Source: Pseudofabraea citricarpa
Taxonomy: Eukaryota; Ascomycota; Leotiomycetes; Helotiales; Dermateaceae
Reading direction: 5' to 3'
Assembly (NCBI GenBank): GCA_029641185.1
Contig: JAPWGK010000018.1
Span: forward strand, 682,001-746,000
DNA length: 64,000 nucleotides
In this document: in pieces, positions 56,812 to 64,000 of the stretch
How positions within the stretch are numbered: position 1 is the first letter of the stretch
How the letters are laid out: every line of letters begins with the position of its first letter
The notes under the pieces: model-generated
Told to the model about the DNA's origin: nothing
The model's input: only the letters and a program-made list of their open reading frames with translations
Databases searched by the model: none
Translations under genes and position numbers: made by a program

Positions 56812-58622
56812 CTACACAACTGATCAGATCCAAACAAGGGAATGATAGGCAGGAGGTAGTCTCTTGTATGAGAACCACCCGGGGATATCCTTGTTGCACG
56901 GCAGAGGAACTTGGTGTTTTTACGTACCGTTATTGATGGCGATGAAACCTGGTTGCTGGTATCTGAGGATTTCCGAGTAGTAAGTTGAGGATGAGGATTG
57001 CAGGTTACAAGGCGAAGCTGAAGTTGATGAATAGCACTAGTAGAGAGTCCTTTACAACCTCGAAGATGATCTGTGTATTCGGAGTAGATTGTTCCAATCA
57101 ATGGTTGTTAAGTGTTGTGGATGTTGTTTGGAAAAGCACTCGCGCGTAAGCGACGTGGTAAGCGACGCGGTAAGCGACGGGGCAAGCGACGAGGCAAGCG
57201 ACGGGGGTCTAGAACAATGCTAAAGGAGCTCGTAATTCACCATCAAAGACACTCTATTGTAAAGGTCTGTATTGTCAAATTCTTTGTGATCAACATCGCC
57301 ATTGTCAATGTCTCCATCGTCAGCATCTCGATTGTCAGATACCCAACCTTCCCCCGGGTTCTTCCTATGGATTATTATACTTCCAGTGAATTCAAACCCA
57401 TAACCCCAACATCAAGGACCCGAGAGCATAACTTGCTATTGTAGCTCATGTTAATGGTACTCAAATACCTTGAGGCTGGTCGCTAAGATCTAAATCTAGC
57501 GAGCCAGATAAGGGAGCCCCTTGATAATCGCCAGGTAACCAGGTGTCACGTTCTGGTGCCACGACAAAACATGTAAAGCTCTTTGCACAGATCCGAAAGC
57601 AACCCTCGGGTTCTCAAAAATTTAATAAACGGCTTTTATATCTGTTTGGTAGAGACATTCATTTGAAGAGTAGAGAACATCGATGTTTATGAGTTACTAA
57701 GGCACAAAAGAATAAGAGGAATTTGCCTATGAAGAACCCTCTTTTATAGAATTCGGATGGTTATATACAAGAATAGGAATCAAGAATATCATGATGAACC
57801 TTCAAAGTTCTTTCACGATAAGATTTCGGGGCGGGGTATAGGCACTAAGAAATCAGAATTTCAAGTGCTGGTAGATATTGTTATTAAGGTATTTATAAAG
57901 ATCAGAGCACTCGTAAACAGTAGAAACAATTTATAAGCTACAAATTCAGTTTATTTAAAGCTACAACTTTAGAAGTGATCGGTAGAGTACCTGACGTGGC
58001 TGACTGAGATATAAAATTATATTCACATTCGTATTCCCTCAAAGGAGTATTCATTGAACTTCATGTTCTTACTTCAAATCCCAAGAAAGTGCCAGATTCA
58101 TTGCTTCTTTATAGAAAGGAAATTTGTTGCTTTATGGACAATGCACGAAACAATCATGTTGTTTCTCGCCTTGCTTCTGGCAGATAGGAGCAAGCAAGCA
58201 AGCACGTTCGCAAACGCAGTGTTATCAAGTAAAAACAGCCTGCAGGTCTTTTTATAATTGGTAGATTTAAGTGCACCGTATTGCAGACACACGGCAAGGT
58301 TTTTAGAACAGTAAAAGCTTTTATCACATTAGCAAGTATCAAACAATTCAAGAAAAGAGGCATATCCCGGCACGTGATCTTATCTTGTTACTTTTGAACC
58401 AAGCTTCACCATTGTGAGGCTTAATTAGGTGGAGGAGTATATCTACCGATACCTGTACTTGAGATGAGATAAGGCTGGTGATCTTCACGTAGTACACAAA
58501 AGCAAATTGTGTACAGAAATCAAACTGTTTATATTTCACCATGATTGTGTTTTTGTGCCAGACTCCAAACTCCTCGTATGCAATCCACCTAATGGCGCCA
58601 AAGTATACCTCCCAGAAAGAGT
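56812..58622. other. AT-rich flank between member C and FIP1
   Basis: Contains the leader of member C, the 12-bp tandem repeat and otherwise no supported gene. Confidence 0.45.
57146..57205. repeat. 12-bp tandem repeat, five copies
   Basis: Unit G(T/C)AAGCGACG(N)G, five contiguous copies at 57146-57205. GC-rich in an AT-rich setting. On the plus strand it would encode a Lys-Arg-Arg-Gly repeat, but no gene is supported there. It lies about 335 bp 5' of the member C start. Confidence 0.9.
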
Positions 58623-59704
58623 CTACCAGTTCCTGCCCCGTCCACGACCCCTGCCAAACCCTCCACGGCCACCGCCGCCCTGGTTTTGATTCATTCCCTG
58701 ATCAAAGCCATAGCCCATTTGACCTTGGCCTTGATTGAAGCCTTGACCTCCAAATCCTTGTCCTTGATTTCCTGCTTGAGCGCCCCCAGCAGCCGCACCT
58801 GCAGTTCCTTGAATTCCAGCAAACATGGTTGCGGGGTCCATCTGAGATGGGTCCATGCCAGAGGCCATCATTTGCTGCATCATTTGCTGCATTTCTGGTG
58901 GCATACCCTCCATCCCCGGCATCGCTCCAGCTGCACCTGTAGCCATTCCTGGCATACCAGGCATTCCACCCATGGCCATCATCATGTTCATATCCTCAAA
59001 CATCTTCTTATTATTCTGCGCAATTTTGTCCTGGTTAAACTCGGATCGCAAAGACTCCTGCTTGCTCGCGTACAAAGCCCAAGTGAACTCATCAAATCCA
59101 TAGTTGAAGTAATCGCTGATGTCTGTTCCTGGCCGCCGCCAAGGCTTCTCATTCTCGTTCAAATCTTCGTCAATATTCACCTGCGTAATGCGCTTTCCAG
59201 CAGGTTCGTAGACAGGCTTCGCATCGACATCAATCTTGGAGGTCGAGATCCCTGGCAGGTTCGCGACTGAGGTACTTTGTGTTCCCTTGGCTGGGGTTTC
59301 TTTCTTGACCGCGGGCATCTTGGTTGAGACTTCGCTGGTTGATGTCCTTTGGGGTATGTTTCGGATCTCGTTGTACTTAGGCTGGCTATAATATATCAGT
59401 TCTGACATCGCAGAGAGGGCGCGAGGAACCTACGAAGGGGGCGCGGCTTTGCTGCCGTCTTTTCTTTCCGTGATGATATCGATATCCTGACATGAAAATT
59501 AGCAGCCGAAGAGTCGCAAGGCTTCTGGAACCTTACAGAATCGCTTCCATCCTCTTCCATCTCATCCTCTTCCTCGCCCTCCTCTAGATCATCATCGTCT
59601 TGCGCTGGCTTGACATCCACCTGTGGGGGTGCCGGGGCGGATTTGGGCTGCTCTGGTGTTGAGGGCTTATCATCGTAAAAATCATCATCTTCATCGACGT
59701 CCAT
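58623..59704 (-). CDS. FIP1: Pre-mRNA polyadenylation factor Fip1
   Basis: Three exons, 59704-59537, 59486-59434 and 59385-58623, 327 residues. The acidic N-terminus (MDVDEDDDFYDD, EEGEEEDEMEEDG) is the poly(A)-polymerase-binding type. The central Fip1 motif is intact: EKPWRRPGTDISDYFNYGFD then EFTWALYASKQESLR. It is followed by a Met/Gly-rich and Gln/Gly-rich region ending in RGGFGRGRGRGR, an RGG-like tail. Family role: scaffold of the cleavage and polyadenylation factor, tethering poly(A) polymerase to pre-mRNA 3' ends. It is divergent from NUP49, with only about 230 bp between starts. Confidence 0.94.
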
Positions 59705-59933
59705 TTTGTATGACTATAGTAGATAATTGGGTGGAAAGGAAAGTATTGTGTTGTTGGAGGCGGCGATGTTTGTGCTGAACATCCACAGATGTTCTACAGT
59801 ATGCGGCAGGGGTAGCTCCAGGAGCGCGCTAAAAATATTTAGGCGCGTCTCCTTCGACATCGCATGTTCCATCTGGCTCACTTTCGAAGCATTCCCGTCA
59901 ACCCTACATACCTGACAACGCCGTTTGTCTGTG

Positions 59934-61557
59934 ATGGCATTGGCTCGATCCGCAAGTGGTCCTGGAGGTTTGAGCATTAATACCAGCTCAGCCAATTCAC
60001 TCTTGTAAGTTCTCGAAGACACCATATTAGCCCCATATCTTCAGCGCGTCACTATGGCCAAATTTCAAGATAATTTCTTCAGTCTCATTAACTTGTTACC
60101 CAGTGGATCCGGCGGTACAACTCCAGCGACAGGAGGCATGTTTGGAAGTACACAGGCCGCTCAACCGGCTGCAGGCGGGGGACTGTTTGGATCGGCTGTT
60201 GCCAAAACATCAGCACCAGCTACCGGAGGTCTTTTTGGATCAACATCAGCGGCGCCTGCAACGGGAGGTTTATTTGGATCAACACCGGCAACTACATCTG
60301 CTGGAGGTCTCTTTGGTGCGGGTACTGCGACAGCTCAACCTAGCACTGGTGGATTGTTTGGCGCATCAAGCGCAACACCAAAGCCGGCTGCAGGAGGATT
60401 GTTTGGCGCGGCTGCAACTACAGCACCAGCAGCAACTGGGGGCATCTTTGGAGGTGCAGCTAGTTCTCAGCCTCAACCGGCTGCAGGGTTGTTTGGGCAA
60501 ACCACACAGAATACGCTCGGCGGATTGTTTGGCGGACAGAATGCGCAGAACCAAGCGAAGCCCGCGAGCTCTATATTGTGAGTGAGCCCTTTTTTGATTC
60601 TCGAAGGCATATCTAAGTGAAAGCAGCCCGGGTGGTGCTAGTCAACCGCCAGCGGGCCAAGTGCAACAACCCACCCTTTTTGGCGGCCTGAACCAGAATC
60701 AAAATCAGAACCAGAACCAAACTCAACCACAGACACAACCTTCTACAATGTTTGGAAATACACTCGGGTCGCTTGGCCAGTCGAATCAGCAGCAGACAGT
60801 TCCAGGTGTTAGAATCGATCTTTCGAATATTCGAACCACCAGCCGATTCAACGATCTGCATGACGAGTTGCAAAAAGAGATCACCAGCATCGACAACATC
60901 ATCCAGTCCCAGATGCGATTAAAGAACGAATGCGATGCCATAATGCCATCTCATAAGCAACAACTGAAAGCTGTGGAGCCTGATATCGAGTTTTGTACCA
61001 GAAAGATGAACGGAGTCTTGGACGCTTTGGCATCAGATGCGCAAGCCATTCATGTCATACAAGGCCAGCATAAGACAGATCAGGAAGCTGCAAAATTGAG
61101 CTTTAGAGTGGTCGATAATCTGAAGCTCCCTCCACAATACCACAACACGAGTTACTGGTCTGGCAAGACGAACAACGACAATGCGCGAGGAGATGATGGG
61201 AACGAAGAAGGATCACAAGACCTTGTTGGCTTCTTCTCAAGCACCGCAGACGAGCTGGCAGCCACATTAGCCAGATACGAGAGGAATATCAGCGAGATTG
61301 AGGGACACTTGCGAGGTGTCGAAGCGCACAGTGCTCATCAACTGAATGCTATGGTAGCCAAGAGGAATGGCAGCACCGCAACGGACGAGAACCCAATCCA
61401 AGAGCTGGCTGATACACTTTCGGCCTTCGAGCAAAGCATATTCGTGGTTGCAGCGAAGGTGGGCGATTCGAGAGTGGGCGTGCAGACATTACAGAGAGGC
61501 GACTTTGTAGGCACTACATCTGTGCGGCCGAATGGGAAGAGAGGAGGAGTCTACTGA
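59934..61557 (+). CDS. NUP49: Nucleoporin Nup49
   Basis: Three exons, 59934-60004, 60104-60577 and 60627-61557, 491 residues. The first exon (MALARSASGPGGLSINTSSA) is joined by GTAAGT/CAG so that the frame enters directly into FG repeats (NSLFGSGGTTPATGGMFG). About ten GLFG/GGLFG/GIFG repeats in an Ala/Thr-rich matrix follow, then QNQNQNQ and the coiled-coil core GVRIDLSNIRTTSRFNDLH and EKEITSID-like helices to IQGQHKTDQEAAKLSFRVVD, typical of Nup49/Nup58. Family role: central-channel FG nucleoporin in the Nsp1-Nup57-Nup49 complex. An in-frame ATG at 60054 would give a non-FG start and is less likely. Confidence 0.92.
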
Positions 61558-61971
61558 AGAAATTCTGGGTTACGAATGGCGGGAATCTGTAAAAAGGGCG
61601 GTGTTCTTGGCGTTTATAGTGAGTGGCCGTTTGTTGCATAGGTCAAGTGAACGAAGGCTTTGGCTTCTTTTTACAAGGAGAAATATATAAATGCACATGG
61701 TGAACGAGAGATATGAATGAAATCTGATGGATATGATCTAGTCGGCTTCTATCAAGTGCTTGCTCCTGGGTGATGAAACGATGATTGATCAAGTGATTTT
61801 CATGCTTGCAGGGATGTAAGTCATCGGCTTCTCCAGTGCTATTCTATTGATTCAAGCTAGATAGATTCTGTTTACCACTATATCATATGCCAGGCAAGCT
61901 GCAATCCCCATCTACTTATTTTATATGCAAAGCAAATACACCCCCATATCTTCGAGTAGATAAATCCTCGC
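61558..61971. other. Convergent 3' flanks
   Basis: 414 bp, AT-rich, no gene seen. Confidence 0.55.
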
Positions 61972-64000
61972 TCACTCCCACCTAGCATCAACAACCCTAC
62001 CAACGCGTTCCAAGACTTTAGAGCCGCCACAGAGACCCGCAAACATCTTGACCCTCTCCTCGCTTCCCATCTGCACAAAGGCAAGCAGGCCGTAAACGCG
62101 TGCATCTGGCTTATCGAGCTCAACCTCAACCTCAACTTCTGGCGCTTTCAGCTGGCTGATTATCATTTGCGCCGCGAAGGCATTCAATCCCGCTCGGCGC
62201 AAGAATAGTTCCCAGTGAGTCTCGTCTTCGAGTAGCGTGGTGTTCTGTGCTTCCTTCGCAGTCGACGGCGCATGCTTGATGATATGATACGTAAGCCATT
62301 TCCCCATCTCGCTCTCGTCGCCCGCGATATAGTGTACGCGCACACAGCCGGGAAGGGAGCAAGCGAAAGCCATAAATTCTGTAAGGGCCATGGCGTCAGA
62401 TTCAGAGAGCTCCTGGGCTATACTCCCTCCTTCATTTACTAGAACGATCAGCTTCTCATAGCGCATGTTCACTGACTCGACACGTTCTCGAATCGCGGCT
62501 TTGCCTTTCTGGCCTGGGAGTGGCTTCTGTCGGACTTTGGCGAGCGTGGTGAGGATTATACCGGTGCTTGCTGAGACAGCGAGGTCCGCTTCGCTCGCGA
62601 GTGGAGAGATAATTGGAGAGCGTGTCACTTTTCCTGGTCCCTCCCAGCTTGTTGTATTGTGTTTGGCGAAGTCTCGCTCTGTGAGATTCAAAGTAGGAAA
62701 GAGGGATTCAACTTGCCGGATTAAGGATCGTTGTCTCAGAAGTGTGCTGGCGATGATGACGAATACTGGATATGGAGGCGGGTTCAATTTCGGCGAGGGA
62801 AGAGTGATATTAGGCGTATCAATTTTCATTATTTCCGTTTGTTCTGCTAAGGGCTGGGCTGGTATAGCGGCGGGCTTGGGTTGAGCTGAGGTTTTGGTGG
62901 TTGTAAAGTAGCTGCTGTCGCCTAACTTCTGCCGTTTTGATCCTCGTAATGCGAGAAAGTTGTTCATTTCGTCTGCAGCTGAAAAGTCTCCTCCGATCAA
63001 GACACTCGGCCCGCTCAGAGTATTTAATATGTCGCTTCTCGTTGAACTAGCCATGCTTTTTCTTTTCAGATTGGCAGCATCCGGAGCACCTTGCTGTTGT
63101 AATGCGTTTTTCTTCAAAAAGTTCTCCACTGCGGCGCTCATGGTAACTGGTTGCTGTTCAGAGTTCATTGCTTCATCCTCAAAGAGGCCCATTTCAATTT
63201 CTTCATCTTCAGCCTCGTCATCAAGAGCCTTCAATCCCTGCGGTTTCCATGTAAAGTTCGAGCTGTCGATGATTCTCTCGCCTTTTTGGTCGTACACAAG
63301 TTGTTTCCATATATCCTTCTCTACAAATCCAGGCCCGTCTAGCAGTACGTCCGGCTTCCATCTGGAAAATAGATTCCACGGAAGCTTGTGGTTGATGTCT
63401 TTCATGCCTTTCAACTCGAATGAGGTATTACCAATGGCTAATCGTACCATATCTTTCTGTATTGTCTCGAGGGCCGCAGAATTCCTATGCCGTTCAATCT
63501 GTCCCCAAGGCGGCTCTGGCAATGATAAATCTATTATCGGCTCTGTAACTCGCGCCTTGGTAGACTCTTCGGGAGGTAGCTTCTCCTGCTCAACCATTCG
63601 CATTGCCTTCTTGTCGGCATCGCCAAACGCTTCCTCAAAATATCTTTCCTGAAACATGTCTGGAGTAGGCCGTGGTGGAGAAAGACTAGGTATTGTTTCC
63701 ATAATTGTATTGAAATGGATATCCTTTGAAATTGCAACTGCTGGCCGAGGTGGTGTGAGTATTTCTTCGACCTTGAGATCCTCCAACTTGAGTGGTTTTG
63801 TTGCTTTCCTATCTACATCGCCAGTTACACCATCGAAGTCTTTGAGTGTTGATGGAGATGAAATGTTTCCAGTGCGAGCCTCTGCGTTGCGAATGGGTGT
63901 TGGCACATCTTGCTCAAATAATTTCTCTTCAATAGCTTGCAGCTCTGCGCCAATGAGTGACGGAGGATCTGAAAGTAATGGGACATCAAGCTCAGAAGAG
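61972..64000 (-). CDS. Large uncharacterised fungal protein (3' part)
   Basis: The frame is open from the window edge to the stop at 61972, about 675 residues visible without introns; the 5' end is missing. The N-terminal visible half is linker-like, with LTPPRPAVAISKDIHFN and SLSPPRPTPDMFQERYFEEA. A short ordered block follows (MVRLAIGNTSFELKGM ... LPWNLFSRWKPD), then an acidic patch. The C-terminal 270 residues look like an alpha/beta domain: YPVFVIIASTLLRQRSLIRQ, ASTGIILTTLAKVRQKPLPG, YEKLIVLVNEGG and GCVRVHYIAGDESEMGKWLT, ending VYGLLAFVQMGSEERVKMF. This suggests a degenerate nuclease/helicase-like fold, but that is speculative. Not recognised with confidence. Confidence 0.7.
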   Translation of the reverse strand, partial: SSELDVPLLSDPPSLIGAELQAIEEKLFEQDVPTPIRNAEARTGNISSPSTLKDFDGVTGDVDRKATKPLKLEDLKVEEILTPPRPAVAISKDIHFNTIMETIPSLSPPRPTPDMFQERYFEEAFGDADKKAMRMVEQEKLPPEESTKARVTEPIIDLSLPEPPWGQIERHRNSAALETIQKDMVRLAIGNTSFELKGMKDINHKLPWNLFSRWKPDVLLDGPGFVEKDIWKQLVYDQKGERIIDSSNFTWKPQGLKALDDEAEDEEIEMGLFEDEAMNSEQQPVTMSAAVENFLKKNALQQQGAPDAANLKRKSMASSTRSDILNTLSGPSVLIGGDFSAADEMNNFLALRGSKRQKLGDSSYFTTTKTSAQPKPAAIPAQPLAEQTEIMKIDTPNITLPSPKLNPPPYPVFVIIASTLLRQRSLIRQVESLFPTLNLTERDFAKHNTTSWEGPGKVTRSPIISPLASEADLAVSASTGIILTTLAKVRQKPLPGQKGKAAIRERVESVNMRYEKLIVLVNEGGSIAQELSESDAMALTEFMAFACSLPGCVRVHYIAGDESEMGKWLTYHIIKHAPSTAKEAQNTTLLEDETHWELFLRRAGLNAFAAQMIISQLKAPEVEVEVELDKPDARVYGLLAFVQMGSEERVKMFAGLCGGSKVLERVGRVVDARWE

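Noticed and set aside
57101..57444. Plus-strand frame with Lys-Arg-Arg-Gly repeats resembling a basic nuclear protein
   Set aside because: Produced by the 12-bp tandem repeat; no ATG context, intron or homology supports it.
59714..60025. Minus-strand frame of 103 codons with a good GTATGT donor
   Set aside because: It is antisense to the first exon of NUP49 and overlaps the FIP1 leader. The donor is better explained as a 5' UTR intron of FIP1.

Overview
The window is nuclear DNA of a filamentous ascomycete (Pezizomycotina; the overall feel is Leotiomycetes, which is inference). Evidence: short phase-consistent spliceosomal introns (about 50-200 nt, GTRNGT donors, CTAAC/CTGAC-like branch points, YAG acceptors), densely packed eukaryotic housekeeping genes on both strands, a Zn2Cys6 regulator, and fungal-type Dbp7, Esf2, Asa1, Nup49 and Fip1. 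Exon models below were built by hand from splice sites and reading-frame continuity. No tRNA, rRNA, CRISPR or intact transposon was recognised.

Layout. 1-4030: 3' part of an amidohydrolase gene (+), then the RNA helicase DBP7 (-). 4031-9382: one doubtful small membrane-protein gene and a long gene-free stretch holding a degenerate A-rich tandem array (7.4-8.7 kb) with RIP-like transitions. 9383-15885: a large mitochondrial PPR protein (-) and phosphomevalonate kinase (+) divergently arranged. 16.2-21.6 kb: a lineage-restricted low-complexity nuclear-type protein (+) behind a duplicated leader, and a small three-exon gene (-). 23.8-29.9 kb: aldehyde dehydrogenase (-), ESF2 (+), an unknown 178-residue protein (-) and ASA1 (-). 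32.2-44.1 kb: Zn2Cys6 factor (+), POP4 (-), a GNPAT/PlsB-type acyltransferase (+), a HAD phosphatase (-), a TPR protein (+), a small membrane protein (+) and an XAP5/FAM50 homologue (-). 58.6-64 kb: FIP1 (-), NUP49 (+) and the 3' part of a large unknown protein (-).

The unusual part is 44.5-58.6 kb, a gene-poor and visibly AT-richer island between housekeeping blocks. It carries three intact members (A, B, C) of one unrecognised gene family. All three share the same exon plan: an intron at or just before the ATG, then a long exon ending in Cys-Trp-Asp-Ile, then exons of 117/120/120 nt and 81/81/81 nt, all in phase 0, then a variable last exon. A and C share a second C-terminal domain, with a basic nuclear-localisation-like linker in front of it. 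B replaces that domain with an acidic Tyr/Glu-rich tail. Minisatellites (17-bp and 12-bp units) lie 5' of B and C. The rest of the island holds a short perfect inverted repeat, a 114-bp tandem duplication and possible gene fossils. This family is the best candidate here for an undescribed system.

Functionally, the housekeeping genes form no pathway cluster, but several themes recur: ribosome biogenesis and RNA processing (DBP7, ESF2, POP4, FIP1, XAP5/FAM50), chromatin and nuclear transport (ASA1, NUP49), sterol precursor synthesis (ERG8) and lipid synthesis (GNPAT-like, with a C-terminal tripeptide that fits a peroxisomal signal).
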